Positions 25,646 to 34,491 of a stretch of 64,000 bases of DNA are shown here, piece after piece (positions within the stretch are counted from its first letter, which is position 1; each line of letters opens with the position of its first letter). Under the pieces are notes generated by a model, which saw nothing but the letters and a program-made list of their open reading frames with translations, ran no database searches and was not told the DNA's origin. Made by a program: the position numbers and the translations under genes. The stretch comes from a bacterium (GTDB lineage: Bacteria > Myxococcota > UBA727 > JAUIJE01), in contig JAUIJE010000001.1 of NCBI GenBank assembly GCA_030431455.1, forward strand, positions 62,001-126,000, in the 5' to 3' direction.

Positions 25646-26373
25646 CCATTCGTGTGATGTTCGCCGACGACGAGCTGTTGGCCCGCAAACGCCTGACCCG
25701 GCTTCTGTCCGCGATGCCCGACGTGGAGCTCATCGGGGCGTTCGACTCCGCCGACGCCCTGCTCGCCGCCTTGGCCGACGACCGACCGGACGCGTTGCTC
25801 CTCGACATTCACATGCCTGGTCTCACCGGGCTCGAGGCCGCGGGCCTGCTGCCCGAGCCGCGCCCTCACATCATCTTCTGCACCGCCCACGCCGACCACG
25901 CCCTGGAGGCGTTCGAACACGGGGCGGTCGACTACGTGATGAAACCCATCGAGGCCAAACGCCTCGCCACCGCCCTGTCCCGGGTGCGGCCCCGCGTGGA
26001 TGCCCAAACCCCCTCGAACGCGGGCGCGCCCGCCGCCGCCCCCGACGAGGCGCACCTCGCGGTCAAGACCCGCAAGGGCGTGGTGCTCGTCGACATCGCC
26101 ACGATCTCGCACGCGGTGCTCGACGGGGAGACGGTCAAGCTCTGCACCGATGACGCGTCTTACTTTTGTGAATATTCCCTCGGCGATCTCGAGCAGCGCT
26201 TGGCCGGCCGGGACGTGATGCGGGTGCACCGCCGGGCACTCTGTCACATCGGGCACATCGAGCTGCTCGAGCCCGCGTCGACGGGGGGCTACAGCGCGCG
26301 CATGAAAAACGGCGACGTGCTCACCGTGTCGCGCGCCGCGGCCCGCGACCTGCGCAAGCGATTCGCGTTGTAG
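25642..26373 (+). CDS. LytTR-family response regulator
   Basis: The protein has 243 aa. Residues 1-115 are a receiver domain with the phospho-acceptor D55 in LLLDIHMPG and the conserved Lys in VDYVMKPIE. Residues about 140-243 are a LytTR DNA-binding domain (VLVDIATISHAVLDGETVKL, then MRVHRRALCHIGHI). LytTR proteins bind paired direct repeats, and a matching pair is present upstream of this operon at 23828-23857. The start overlaps the kinase stop (ATGA). It probably controls the sugar transferase operon and other envelope genes. Confidence 0.92.
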   Translation: MTIRVMFADDELLARKRLTRLLSAMPDVELIGAFDSADALLAALADDRPDALLLDIHMPGLTGLEAAGLLPEPRPHIIFCTAHADHALEAFEHGAVDYVMKPIEAKRLATALSRVRPRVDAQTPSNAGAPAAAPDEAHLAVKTRKGVVLVDIATISHAVLDGETVKLCTDDASYFCEYSLGDLEQRLAGRDVMRVHRRALCHIGHIELLEPASTGGYSARMKNGDVLTVSRAAARDLRKRFAL

Positions 26374-27213
26374 TCAGCGCGTGGACCGTGGCTCGATCGT
26401 CAGCCGTTGCTCGACGCTGACCGCACCCTTCGGCGGGTCAAATCGGAGCGCTTCAATGTGCGGGGTCAGGCAGGTTTGCTCGTGCTTTTTGACCTGACCG
26501 ACCTGCACCGCGAGCGGACGGCCGGTGGGGGACAGGTCGAACCACACGATGACGCGCGTGGGCTTTTTGACGCAGTCGCGCACCGCGTCGGCCAACGGCG
26601 CAAAGCCGGCGCGCACGGACGGGGACTTGTACGCGCCTTTGTGAATCCACGTCGGCCCCAAGCTGGCGATGGACGGTGACACCACCGGCGGTTTGTCCTG
26701 CGGTCTGTCTTCGGCCGTGGCGGAAGGCCCGCCCACGCCGACGGGGCCAAAGTCGTTCTTCATGGTGAGCCGCCCTTCGGCGAACCCCGTTCCGTCGAGA
26801 GATGACGCCCGGGCCAACGCTTCCTCCTCAAGCAACCGGTCGAACGCTGACCAGCTTGCATCGAGGCCACGCAGCGACACCTCGAGCACAGCGCTTTTTC
26901 CGCCCTTGCCTACGGCCCACACCTGCAACGTGGGTTCCCCCTCGACGACGCCTGACCAATACGGTCGTTTGCTCGCGGGGACCCTGGCCAACACTGCCGC
27001 TTTGCCCTTTTTCCGTTTGCGCGCCACCACGTATGCGGTCGCGTTGGCGGCGGGCGGCCAGATCAAGGACGCCTCCCATCGACGCGCCTTTTTGGGGTCG
27101 GTGGGCATGTCCTCGAAGAGGTAGCCGCTGGACGCTTGGATGCTCGCGTCAGCGGGAAAGGCGGGAGCGGGGGGCGCGGCAGCGAGCGCTACGGAAAACG
27201 TGATGATCAACAT
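26374..27213 (-). CDS. Secreted protein with AgmX/TonB-C-like C-terminal domain
   Basis: The ATG at 27213 gives 279 aa with a signal peptide (MLIITFSVALAAAPPAPAFPA); the frame reaches 27258 but lacks a signal there. The middle has a fibronectin-like segment (WEASLIWPPAANATAYVVARKR). The C-terminal part (RVIVWFDLSPTGRPLAVQV...TCLTPHIEALRFDPP) resembles the small energy-transducer-like domain seen in AgmX/PglI gliding proteins, with its Cys before the helix. Two Cys (RDCVKKP, QTCLTPH) may pair. Function is not known. The stop abuts the LytTR gene stop on the other strand. Confidence 0.6.
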   Translation of the reverse strand: MLIITFSVALAAAPPAPAFPADASIQASSGYLFEDMPTDPKKARRWEASLIWPPAANATAYVVARKRKKGKAAVLARVPASKRPYWSGVVEGEPTLQVWAVGKGGKSAVLEVSLRGLDASWSAFDRLLEEEALARASSLDGTGFAEGRLTMKNDFGPVGVGGPSATAEDRPQDKPPVVSPSIASLGPTWIHKGAYKSPSVRAGFAPLADAVRDCVKKPTRVIVWFDLSPTGRPLAVQVGQVKKHEQTCLTPHIEALRFDPPKGAVSVEQRLTIEPRSTR

Positions 27214-27285
27214 GGGACGAGTCTCGGCCGGGTCCGCCCAACCGACGACCGAAACCATCTAAAACGTTCTGGTCGCGGGCGATGG

Positions 27286-27900
27286 CTACGCCGCCGCAGT
27301 GGACTTGCGCGCGGTGACCAAGAAGATGTCGTAGGGCCGCTCGTCCTTGTGCACCGTGGCCGCGGTGGTGAACGAGACCTCGCCGAGGCCGGCTTTCTGC
27401 AAAAGGTCGGTCAACGCACCCCGATCGAACCCTTGGTGGAACACGCCTTCGGTGCCGGCCGGGTGAAAACTCCCGTCTTCGGTGTCGAGGTCGGCGAGGG
27501 CGATGCGGCCGTCGGGCTTGAGGTGGCGGGCGAAGGTGGCCAGGAGCTGCGCGGTGTCGTCGACGTGATGCAACGCCATCGCGCTCACGATGAGGTCGAA
27601 GCGCTCGTCGAGGGGCTGCTGGGTGATGTCCTGGCAGCGGGTCTCGACCTTGCCCGCGAGCTCCGGCTTGGCCGCCAAGCGGTCGAGCATGGCCTGGGAG
27701 ATGTCGACCGCGACCACGTGCGCGACGTGGGGGGCGATGGCGCCACAGATGAGCCCGGTGCCGGCCCCGAAGTCGAGGACCTGCATGGTCTCGTCGAGAG
27801 ACAAGGTGTCGAGCAGCGTGCGGGTCACCCCGGCGGAGATTTGCGCGGGGACGGGGCGGGTGTCCCAGTCTTGGGCCTTGTCGGCGAACAGGTCGGTCAT
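27286..27900 (-). CDS. Class I SAM-dependent methyltransferase
   Basis: The protein has 204 aa and the Rossmann methyltransferase motifs: VLDFGAGTGLICGAIA (motif I, SAM binding), VVAVDISQAMLDRLAAKP (acidic loop) and FDLIVSAMALHHVDD (motif IV/post). The overall layout is UbiE/type-11 like. The substrate is unknown; small metabolites are usual for this size. The neighbours (a secreted protein and an RDD protein, both on the same strand) give no clear clue. Confidence 0.85.
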   Translation of the reverse strand: MTDLFADKAQDWDTRPVPAQISAGVTRTLLDTLSLDETMQVLDFGAGTGLICGAIAPHVAHVVAVDISQAMLDRLAAKPELAGKVETRCQDITQQPLDERFDLIVSAMALHHVDDTAQLLATFARHLKPDGRIALADLDTEDGSFHPAGTEGVFHQGFDRGALTDLLQKAGLGEVSFTTAATVHKDERPYDIFLVTARKSTAAA

Positions 27901-27927
27901 GGCGCCAACCTATCAACCGCGTCGCGC

Positions 27928-28332
27928 TCAGGCGCGCACGACCTGGGTGCCGCCGGCCCATCGATCGTGCAGGGCTTGGCCGGTGGGGCTTTTGCGCGCG
28001 GTGAGGGCGATGGCGATCCAAAGACCGAGCGCGATGAGCGGACCCACGAAGGGGACGGCGCCGGCGAGCACAAACGCTTCGCGGACGAACGACTGTTTCC
28101 ACGTGGGAGCGGCACCGGTGGGCGTGGTGACGCGCAGGCCGACCAGGCGTTTGCCCAGGCTGGTGCCGAGGGTGTCGCCGGCCACGAAGTAGAGGTGGAC
28201 GAGCAGCGCGTGGACCACGAGCCAGGCGGGGTGGAAGTCGACGAGCAGCCCCCAGCCGTAGCCGGCCGCGGCGAGGACCAGGGCGTCGAGCAGGCGGGCG
28301 AGGCCGCGGCGGAGCAGGGTGGGCGGGGTCAT
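27928..28332 (-). CDS. RDD-family membrane protein
   Basis: The 134-aa protein has three membrane helices and the RDD pattern: ARLLDALVLAAAGYGWG with the family Arg-Asp pair, GTSLGKRLVGLRV in the middle, and HDRWAGGTQVV at the end. RDD proteins are small membrane proteins of mostly unknown role, some reported as Na+/H+ or transport-related. It lies 27 nt upstream of the methyltransferase gene and may share its transcript. Confidence 0.82.
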   Translation of the reverse strand: MTPPTLLRRGLARLLDALVLAAAGYGWGLLVDFHPAWLVVHALLVHLYFVAGDTLGTSLGKRLVGLRVTTPTGAAPTWKQSFVREAFVLAGAVPFVGPLIALGLWIAIALTARKSPTGQALHDRWAGGTQVVRA

Positions 28333-28421
28333 GATCGGGGGCTCCTGATGGTGAGGTAGAGGCCTAAGTATGGGTTGTGGGCATAGTTAGGTCAATGCCT
28401 AAGTAATGGGGGAGCGGGCGT

Positions 28422-28495
28422 GGATCCTCGCCGAGACGCCTGGCGGCGCTCAGCGAGTGTCTTGGCGGTTTGCTCCGCAAACGCGCATCGGATCC
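28422..28495 (-). repeat. 75-bp GGATCC-bounded intergenic repeat, copy 1 (inverted)
   Basis: Read on the minus strand it runs from GGATCCGATGCGCGTTTGC to GGCGTCTCGGCGAGGATCC. It contains the perfect small hairpin GTTTGC-GGA-GCAAAC. It shares its boundary GGATCC (28490-28495) with copy 2, so the two lie head to head. Confidence 0.7.
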
Positions 28496-28564
28496 AGTGC
28501 CGTGTTTGCGAAGCGAACTGCCAAGACCCACACGGCGCGCGGTCAGGCGTCTCTGGGTGGATCC
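28490..28564 (+). repeat. 75-bp GGATCC-bounded intergenic repeat, copy 2 (direct)
   Basis: It starts GGATCCAGTGCCGTGTTTGC and ends GGCGTCTCTGGGTGGATCC. The hairpin is GTTTGC-GAA-GCGAAC, with one mismatch. The shared core with the other copies is GCCAAGAC followed by GCG-rich sequence and GGCGTCTC. Confidence 0.7.
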
Positions 28565-28778
28565 AAAACGCAGATCGGTCCGCGCGGTTCCGGATACAGA
28601 GAAAGCGCGCGCACAATCAGGTTGCTCAGACGAGCGGCACGAGGGGGGTTTGTCCTCTTGTGGTGGTGGGGGTGGCCGGCGGGCCCACCCAAAGTGGGCG
28701 GGCTTTGGTGAAAAACCGCTCGGTTCCGACTTCGGAAACGGACTTCGGCACCGGACTCCGGCGTTGGACTCCGGACTC

Positions 28779-28853
28779 GGATCCAATGCCGTGTTTTCGA
28801 AGCAAACCGCCAAGACACACGCGGAGCGCCGCCCGGCGTCTCGGCGTGGATCC
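28779..28853 (+). repeat. 75-bp GGATCC-bounded intergenic repeat, copy 3 (direct)
   Basis: It starts GGATCCAATGCCGTGTTTTC and ends GGCGTCTCGGCGTGGATCC. The hairpin GTTTTC-GAA-GCAAAC has one mismatch. It has the same length and polarity as copy 2 and lies 214 bp after it. Confidence 0.7.
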
Positions 28854-28963
28854 CCGCTCGCACCCGTGCCCCGACCGTTCACCTTGCGTTCCGACCGCCC
28901 AGCCCATCGACCGAAAGCGCGCGCTCGTCGTCGTCGTTTCACCTCCAGACCAGGAGGTCGCCG

Positions 28964-29842
28964 ATGCCCTACGCCCGCTACCGCACACATTTCGAGCAGA
29001 ACAAGAATCGCCCCCGGCCCGTCGTTCGCACCACCCACGGCGTGCCGGCAGAAGCCCAGGCGGCTCTTCTCCAAACCCTGCAGACCTTCCAGCTCGGCGA
29101 GACCGGCGAAGGCCGCATCGCCCACCAGGTCCGGCAAAAACCGCTGCGGGCCATGGACGACGACTACCTCGCGTCCATCCCCCTGTTCGTGGCCGAAGAG
29201 GGCAAACACGCGCGCATCCTCGGCGACATGGTGCGCGCCTGCGGGGCAGAGACATTGAAGCACGCCTGGACCGAGAGCCTCTTTCGCCGCGGCCGCCAAC
29301 TCATCGGGGTGCGGCTCAAGCTCTCGGTGCTGCTCGCGGCCGAGGTCATCGCCACCGTGTTCTACCCGCTCGTGGCCAGCGCCCTCGACGACGGGGACTT
29401 CCAACGCGCGCTCTCCCACATCACCGACGACGAGCAGGCGCACCTCGCGTTTCACGCCACGTTCTTTCATCGCCATTTTGGCCCCACCGGGCGCCGGCTG
29501 TTTTGCGCGTTTTTCTTTTTGCTCGCGTGGGTCGCGTGCCTGACGGTGCTTTTCGATCACCGCCGCACCATCCGCGTCCTCGGCATTGGCTTTGGTCGCA
29601 CCGCGCGCGCGATCCACCAGCGGGTGACAGAGACATTGCGCGCGGTCCGCACCGGGGACGCGCGCCCTTTGTGGCCCGCGCTATCCAATGATCCGGGTGA
29701 AGCGTTCGAGCAGGCGTTCGACCTCGACCGCGCTGTCCGCGCGCAAGGTCACGTGGCCGATTTTGCGCAGGGGACGCGGCTCCTTGCCGTACAAATGCAA
29801 ATGCGCGCCGGGCACCGCGAGCACCGCTTCGGTGCGCGGTAA
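28964..29842 (+). CDS. Ferritin-like diiron protein
   Basis: The protein has 292 aa; the ATG at 28964 has AGGAGGT 6 nt upstream. Two helix motifs fit a ferritin-like di-iron site: FVAEEGKHARILGDM and ITDDEQAHLAFHATFF, each with Glu and His in ExxH spacing. A hydrophobic segment (LFCAFFFLLAWVACLTVLF) near residue 185 suggests a membrane hairpin. The last about 54 codons overlap purK, which runs the other way; that tail is low in family-like features and may be an accidental extension. The activity could be oxidation, hydroxylation or iron handling. Confidence 0.72.
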   Translation: MPYARYRTHFEQNKNRPRPVVRTTHGVPAEAQAALLQTLQTFQLGETGEGRIAHQVRQKPLRAMDDDYLASIPLFVAEEGKHARILGDMVRACGAETLKHAWTESLFRRGRQLIGVRLKLSVLLAAEVIATVFYPLVASALDDGDFQRALSHITDDEQAHLAFHATFFHRHFGPTGRRLFCAFFFLLAWVACLTVLFDHRRTIRVLGIGFGRTARAIHQRVTETLRAVRTGDARPLWPALSNDPGEAFEQAFDLDRAVRAQGHVADFAQGTRLLAVQMQMRAGHREHRFGAR

Positions 29843-30802
29843 ATCGCCAATGATGTTCACCATCGCCGAGGCGCCCACCGCGTGGGTGGGGCCGAGGGGC
29901 AGGCCGCCCACCGCGCGCAGGTGGTTTTCGAACTGGCTGGTCTCGGCCCCCTCGATGGTCCAGTGCCCGGAGTTGTGCACCCGGGGGGCAATTTCATTGG
30001 CGAGCAATTGGGCAGAGCCGTCTGGGCCCCGCACCCAAAAGAACTCCACCGCCAACACCCCGACGTAGTCGAGCGCATCGAGGATGCGCCGGGCGTAGTC
30101 CTGGGCCAGGGCCTCGACGTCGGGGGTCACGTCGGGGTCGGGGGCGCGCGAGACGCGCAGGATGCCGCCCCGGTGGATGTTGTGCGTGAGCGGATAAAAC
30201 GCGGTGCGCTCCTCGTCGCTGCCGACCCGGCCGCGCACGGCGAGGATGCTCACCTCCCGTTCGAACTCGACGAAGCCGTCGAGGATGGCGGGCACATGGC
30301 CGATGGCGTCGAGGGCGCGCTCGGCTTCTTTGGCCCCGCTGAGCAAGAACTGGCCTTTGCCGTCGTAGCCGAGGCGCCGGGCCTTGAGCAGGCGCGGGCT
30401 GTCGTCGTCCGCAAAAGCGGCGCGCAGCTCTTCGACGGAGTCGATGGTGCAGAAGTCGGGCGCGGGGATGCCGAGGTCAGCGAACAGTCGCCGTTCGAGC
30501 AGGCGGTCCTGGGCGACCTCGAGGGCCTTGGGCGGCGGGTACACCGGGATGCGTTCGGCGATGAACGCGGCGGTGTCGGCGGGCACATTTTCGAACTCGT
30601 AGGTGCAGACCTGGGCCCCGTCGCACAGCCGCGCGAGGGCGTCTTGGTCATCGTACGGGGCGACGATCATCTCGCCCACCATCGACGCGGGCGCGCCTTG
30701 GTTCTCGTCGAGGAAACGGAAGGATTGGCCGAGGGGGGCGCCAGCGAGGCCGAGCATGCGCCCGAGCTGGCCGCCCCCGAGGATGGCGATGGGACCGGTC
30801 AC
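29681..30802 (-). CDS. purK: N5-carboxyaminoimidazole ribonucleotide synthase PurK
   Basis: The protein has 373 aa, the normal length. PurK uses ATP and bicarbonate to carboxylate AIR in purine synthesis. It begins with the ATP-grasp start [16 protein letters not shown], then [14 protein letters not shown] [22 protein letters not shown], and the metal-binding [15 protein letters not shown]. The C-terminus ([15 protein letters not shown]) is intact. It overlaps purE by 4 nt, and its 3' end overlaps the ferritin-like gene by 162 nt in convergent orientation. Confidence 0.97.
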   Translation of the reverse strand: MTGPIAILGGGQLGRMLGLAGAPLGQSFRFLDENQGAPASMVGEMIVAPYDDQDALARLCDGAQVCTYEFENVPADTAAFIAERIPVYPPPKALEVAQDRLLERRLFADLGIPAPDFCTIDSVEELRAAFADDDSPRLLKARRLGYDGKGQFLLSGAKEAERALDAIGHVPAILDGFVEFEREVSILAVRGRVGSDEERTAFYPLTHNIHRGGILRVSRAPDPDVTPDVEALAQDYARRILDALDYVGVLAVEFFWVRGPDGSAQLLANEIAPRVHNSGHWTIEGAETSQFENHLRAVGGLPLGPTHAVGASAMVNIIGDLPRTEAVLAVPGAHLHLYGKEPRPLRKIGHVTLRADSAVEVERLLERFTRIIG

Positions 30803-31305
30803 GACGGCGGGTCCTTTCGCGGGTCAAGGTCGGCGAGCACCCGGTCGGTCTGGGCTTTGCGGAACGCTTCGAGTGCAGTCACATATCTTGGATGCGCGGT
30901 GGCCACGATCGACGCGGCGAGCAGGCCCGCGTTCTTGGCCCCGCTGTCCCCGATCGCGAGGGTGCCGACGGGGATGCCGCCCGGCATCTGGACAATGGAG
31001 AGCAGCGAATCGAGCCCGGACAGGGCGCGGCTTTTCACCGGGACCCCGAGCACGGGCAGGGTGGTCTTGGACGCGACCATGCCGGGCAGATGCGCGGCCC
31101 CGCCCGCGCCGGCGATGATGGCGAGCAGGCCGCGATCGCGGGCAGACTGTGCATAGCTGAAGAGCAGGTCAGGCGTGCGGTGGGCGCTCACCACCTGCAC
31201 CTCGTGGGGCACGCCCAGCTCGTCGAGGATGTCGGCCGCGTGCTGCATCGTGGGCCAGTCCGAACGGCTGCCCATGATGATGCCGACCAGAGGTTGTTCG
31301 GACAT
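30799..31305 (-). CDS. purE: N5-carboxyaminoimidazole ribonucleotide mutase PurE
   Basis: The protein has 168 aa, typical of class I PurE. It rearranges N5-CAIR made by PurK to CAIR. Motifs: [23 protein letters not shown] with the catalytic His, [13 protein letters not shown], and [18 protein letters not shown]. It is first in the purE-purK pair with an ATGA overlap. No other purine genes are nearby. Confidence 0.97.
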   Translation of the reverse strand: MSEQPLVGIIMGSRSDWPTMQHAADILDELGVPHEVQVVSAHRTPDLLFSYAQSARDRGLLAIIAGAGGAAHLPGMVASKTTLPVLGVPVKSRALSGLDSLLSIVQMPGGIPVGTLAIGDSGAKNAGLLAASIVATAHPRYVTALEAFRKAQTDRVLADLDPRKDPPS

Positions 31306-31353
31306 GTCGTGCCCCCGGGTGAGGCCTGGCCATGCCCAGAAATGGCGGGGCTT

Positions 31354-32217
31354 TCAACCGCCCTTGTCGGCGCGGTCGCGGGCCGCGTCTTGCGCCTCGG
31401 GGTCGAACACCTCGTCGAGCCAATGGGTCACCGCCCGCACCGACGGCGCGTCGGCCAGCGCCGAGGGCACCGCGCGCCACACCGACCGCTGGGACGCGAA
31501 GTCGCGCATCACGGTGAGGCCGTCGGTCAACGACCGGGGGACAAAGCCCACGCCGAGGCCGCTTTTCACCATGCGGATGAGCACCGAGAGGCTGGTGGTG
31601 GTGTACGCGGGCCCGCCGCCGAGGGCACGCACAATGCGGTTTTCGACGAAGTTGGACGTGGCGAAGCCGACGAGCACGATGGGGCGCTGGGCGAACGGCA
31701 ACGCGGCGATGTCGGGGGTGGCCGCGACCGCGAGCGGCAGGTCGGCGAGCTTTTTCACCTTGAGGTCGAGGGGGCGCGGCCGGTCGAGGCGCAGCGCGAT
31801 GTCGGCGCGGCCCGCGTGCAGGTCGACGTTCTCGGGGGTCGCGTAGAACTCCAGCTGCAACTGCGGATGGCGGCGCCGCAGCTTGGGCAGCTGGGGCACA
31901 AGCCAGGTGGTGATGACGGCATCGACCGCGGTGAGCCGGACCGAGCCTTCGACCGTGCCCGCGAGCTGGTCGAGGTCGTGGCGGAGCGAACGCACCTCGC
32001 CGGCCATGCGTTCGGCGTGGCGCAGCACCACGTGGCCCGCGTCGGTGAGCCGCCAGCGTTGCCGCCGCCGCACAAACAGGGTCGTGCCGAGGTCCTCCTC
32101 GACCTGGTCGATGCGCCGGCTGACGGTGGTGGGGTCGACCTCGAGCGCGCCCGCCGCGCGCCGAATGCTCTCGTGTTGGCCCACCGCGAGCACAAAGCGC
32201 AGGTCACGCCAGTCCAT
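31354..32217 (-). CDS. LysR-family transcriptional regulator
   Basis: I start at the ATG 32217, giving 287 aa; the frame runs back to 33537 but that part is antisense to the hydrolase. The N-terminal winged helix-turn-helix is clear (MDWRDLRFVLAVGQHESIRR, AAGALEVDPTTVSRRIDQVE). The C-terminal part is a substrate-binding fold with VKSGLGVGFVPRSL near the end. LysR proteins usually regulate the divergent gene, here the hydrolase at 32296, 78 bp away. Confidence 0.88.
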   Translation of the reverse strand: MDWRDLRFVLAVGQHESIRRAAGALEVDPTTVSRRIDQVEEDLGTTLFVRRRQRWRLTDAGHVVLRHAERMAGEVRSLRHDLDQLAGTVEGSVRLTAVDAVITTWLVPQLPKLRRRHPQLQLEFYATPENVDLHAGRADIALRLDRPRPLDLKVKKLADLPLAVAATPDIAALPFAQRPIVLVGFATSNFVENRIVRALGGGPAYTTTSLSVLIRMVKSGLGVGFVPRSLTDGLTVMRDFASQRSVWRAVPSALADAPSVRAVTHWLDEVFDPEAQDAARDRADKGG

Positions 32218-32235
32218 GGGGCCCTCGACGGTTGC

Positions 32236-32247
32236 TGCAGAGATGCA
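32236..32247. promoter_or_regulatory. Candidate LysR operator in divergent promoter
   Basis: TGCAGAGATGCA (TGCA repeated inversely around GAGA) lies in the 78-bp gap between the LysR gene and the divergent hydrolase. The wider sequence TTGCTGCAGAGATGCATTTT has the T-N11-A form of LysR boxes. The gap is AT-richer than the surroundings. Confidence 0.4.
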
Positions 32248-32295
32248 TTTTGTACCTGCAAATAACTGCGAAAAGACCATGTTAGAACAACTCTC

Positions 32296-33138
32296 ATGAC
32301 CAGCGAAACCGTTTCCGTGCTCGCCCCCGACCGCACCCGCCTGGGCGGGACCCTCTACCGGGGCCGCCGCGACGGCTTTGTGGTGGTGGGCGGGGCCACC
32401 GCCGTGCCCCAGGGCTACTACGACAAGATGGCCACCTGGCTTGCGGAGGAACGCGGGGTCAACGTGCTCACGTTCGATTACCGCGGCATCGGCGCGAGCA
32501 AGCCGAGCCAACTGCGCGGCTTTCGCGCCGGGGGGCTCGACTGGGGCCACGACTTGATGGGGGCGATCGGTTGGGCCTCGGATCGCGGCCCGACCGTGGT
32601 GGTGGGACACAGCTACGGCGGACATGCCTACGGCATGACCAGCGCGCACCAAAGGACATTGGGCCTGTACAGCTTCGCCACCGGCGCGGGCTGGCACGGT
32701 CACATGAGCAAAGCGGAAGCCGCGAAGGTGTGGGCGCTGTGGCACGTGATGGGCCCGGCCCTGGTCAAAGTCTTCGGCTATGCCCCGATGTCGCGGATGG
32801 GGCTCGGCGAGGACTTGCCGAAAGGCGTGTATGAGGATTGGGGCCGGTGGTGCGCCCGACCCGACTACTACCATGGCGACCCTTCGGCCACGTTCACCAA
32901 GAACATCGCGCACATCGAAGCGCCCATCGTGGCGGTCAACAGCACCGACGACGCGTGGGCCCCGCCGAGGAGCGCGGCGGCCTTTTTTCAGCCGTTCAAG
33001 ACCGCGCTGTTGCGCACGATTCGGCCCCAGGATGCCGGGCGCAAACACATTGGGCACATGGCGTATGTCCGGCCGGCGTGCTCCGCGCTGTGGGAAGACA
33101 TGGGCCGCTTTGTCGATGAGCGGCTGGCCACCGCCTGA
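32296..33138 (+). CDS. Alpha/beta hydrolase
   Basis: The protein has 280 aa with no signal peptide. The nucleophile elbow is VVVGHSYGGHAYG, preceded by NVLTFDYRGIGASKPS, and the late His is likely in GRKHIGHMAYV. The overall pattern resembles the COG4757-type predicted esterases. The substrate is unknown. It is divergent from, and probably controlled by, the LysR regulator. Confidence 0.85.
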   Translation: MTSETVSVLAPDRTRLGGTLYRGRRDGFVVVGGATAVPQGYYDKMATWLAEERGVNVLTFDYRGIGASKPSQLRGFRAGGLDWGHDLMGAIGWASDRGPTVVVGHSYGGHAYGMTSAHQRTLGLYSFATGAGWHGHMSKAEAAKVWALWHVMGPALVKVFGYAPMSRMGLGEDLPKGVYEDWGRWCARPDYYHGDPSATFTKNIAHIEAPIVAVNSTDDAWAPPRSAAAFFQPFKTALLRTIRPQDAGRKHIGHMAYVRPACSALWEDMGRFVDERLATA

Positions 33139-33145
33139 CCCGGGC

Positions 33146-34075
33146 TCAGGCCTTTTGGAAGAACCCGGCCCGCACCGTCTGGCGCGGTCGCGGGGCGAGG
33201 GCAAACCGGCTGAACATGTCCGGCGCGGCCAGCCACAATGCCACTGCGACTTCGGCGCAACAGCGAGCGTCGCTCTCCGCGTCGTGGTGGGTGAGCGGCA
33301 CCCCGAGGTGGGCGGCCACGGTGGGCAGCTTGGCCCGCTGGACCGGGAGCAGGGCCCGCGACGCTTGCACCGTACACACCCAAGGCAGCTCGAGGGTGGG
33401 CAGGCCGTGCGCGGCGGCGGTGTCGTCGAGGACCGAACGGTCAAACGCGGCGTTGTGCGCCACGAGATACTGCGCGCCCCGGGTGAGGGAGGCGAGGTGG
33501 GGCAGCACCCGATCAAACGTCGGGGCGTCGGCCACATCGGCGTAGGTCAGCCCGTGGATGGAGGTCATGCGGGGGTGCACCACCGGGCGGCGGGGCCGGA
33601 TCAAACTGTGAAAAGCGCGCGCGACCTGGCCGCGCTCCATGCGCACCGCGGCGACGGAGATCGCGCTGTCGCGGGAGCTGTCCGCGGTCTCGAAGTCGAT
33701 GGCCACGAACGGGGGATGGGCGCGGGCGGTCTCGGCGCTGCCAAACAACCGCTCGATGATGCGCTTGCGCACCCGGGCCCGGCGGCGGGCGGCGATGTCG
33801 GTGACCTGGTCGGCGGGCAGGTATTCGAGCACTTCGGACACGGACACCTTGGCGCGGTGAAGGAGGGAGGACAGCGTCTGCACGTCGACCTGGGTGAGGC
33901 CGGTGGCATCGACGCACAGCTGGGTCCGCGCCGGCGGCGGCAACCGCTCCATCGCGTCCCGGATGTCATCGATGTGCTGCATCTCCACTGGATCCGGGCG
34001 CCGGGTCCCGCGGTTGCGGTGACCGAATGGATCAAGGCCTGTCCCGGGCTTGTTACCGATCAAAGATTTGGTCAT
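33146..34075 (-). CDS. DnaQ-like 3'-5' exonuclease (DEDDh)
   Basis: The protein has 309 aa from the ATG at 34075; an ATG at 33982 would give a protein 31 residues shorter, and the frame runs to 34156. Residues from about 115 form an exonuclease domain with the DEDDh motifs: FVAIDFETADSS, VAHNAAFDRSVL, and THHDAESDARCCAEV. The family includes the polymerase III epsilon proofreading subunit. The first about 100 residues (LPPPARTQLCVDATGLTQV...) were not recognised. On the minus strand, TATAGT around 34155 could be a -10 element. Confidence 0.78.
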   Translation of the reverse strand: MTKSLIGNKPGTGLDPFGHRNRGTRRPDPVEMQHIDDIRDAMERLPPPARTQLCVDATGLTQVDVQTLSSLLHRAKVSVSEVLEYLPADQVTDIAARRRARVRKRIIERLFGSAETARAHPPFVAIDFETADSSRDSAISVAAVRMERGQVARAFHSLIRPRRPVVHPRMTSIHGLTYADVADAPTFDRVLPHLASLTRGAQYLVAHNAAFDRSVLDDTAAAHGLPTLELPWVCTVQASRALLPVQRAKLPTVAAHLGVPLTHHDAESDARCCAEVAVALWLAAPDMFSRFALAPRPRQTVRAGFFQKA

Positions 34076-34491
34076 AGATCTGTCGGGGATAGGGTTGATC
34101 GGCGCATGGTGATCGAGGATTCGATCTGGGTCAAGCCTCGAAGATGGGGCGATCAACTATATAAAAAGTCCCGTTGGTGATCGCGGCTGTGATCGCGGCG
34201 CCGGGGGGCAGATCCAGGCCGTCTCGGGCTTGGTGGGCGTGGCCGGGCGGCGGACGCCGCGGGGTTCATGGGCGCGCGACCTGTCTCACCCGGTCCCGGT
34301 TCAAACGCGAGACCTCCAAAGGCATTGCCGCGGCGCGGCGGCGCATTCGCGCCAGCCGGGTGGTTCGCTTCGGCGCAGTTGCACCGGCAATGACATGGCA
34401 TGACGCGTCAAACCCGGCGTGCAACGTCATTGGGTCGGCGGCACGGGTCTCGCATTGACACCGGGCCATGACTCCGCAAAGGCGCCGCGCG
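34076..34491. other. Intergenic region without recognised gene
   Basis: This 416-bp gap lies between divergent genes (exonuclease and sigma factor). Frames within it (for example 34174-34458) code for Arg/Ala-rich peptides with no features of a protein and were rejected. It includes an AT-rich patch (ATCAACTATATAAAAAGTCC, about 34150-34170) suitable for a promoter. No hairpin or repeat was seen. Confidence 0.5.

Larger units (their letters stand above)
28333..28963. other. Intergenic region carrying three repeat copies
   Basis: This 631-bp stretch separates the divergent RDD and ferritin-like genes. I saw no convincing gene: the frames through it share peptides only because the DNA is repeated. 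It contains three 75-bp GGATCC-bounded repeats (listed separately), direct copies of CCTAAGTA near 28364 and 28399, and GGACTCCGG repeats around 28753-28776. The region before 28964 has AGGAGGT 6 nt upstream of the ferritin-like start. Confidence 0.6.

Noticed and set aside
32218..33537. Upstream extension of the LysR reading frame
   Set aside because: It lies antisense to the alpha/beta hydrolase gene; the LysR start at 32217 fits the family N-terminus.
34174..34458. Small plus-strand open frame in the gap before the sigma factor
   Set aside because: Arg/Ala/Gly-rich peptide, no ribosome site, no features; likely spurious.
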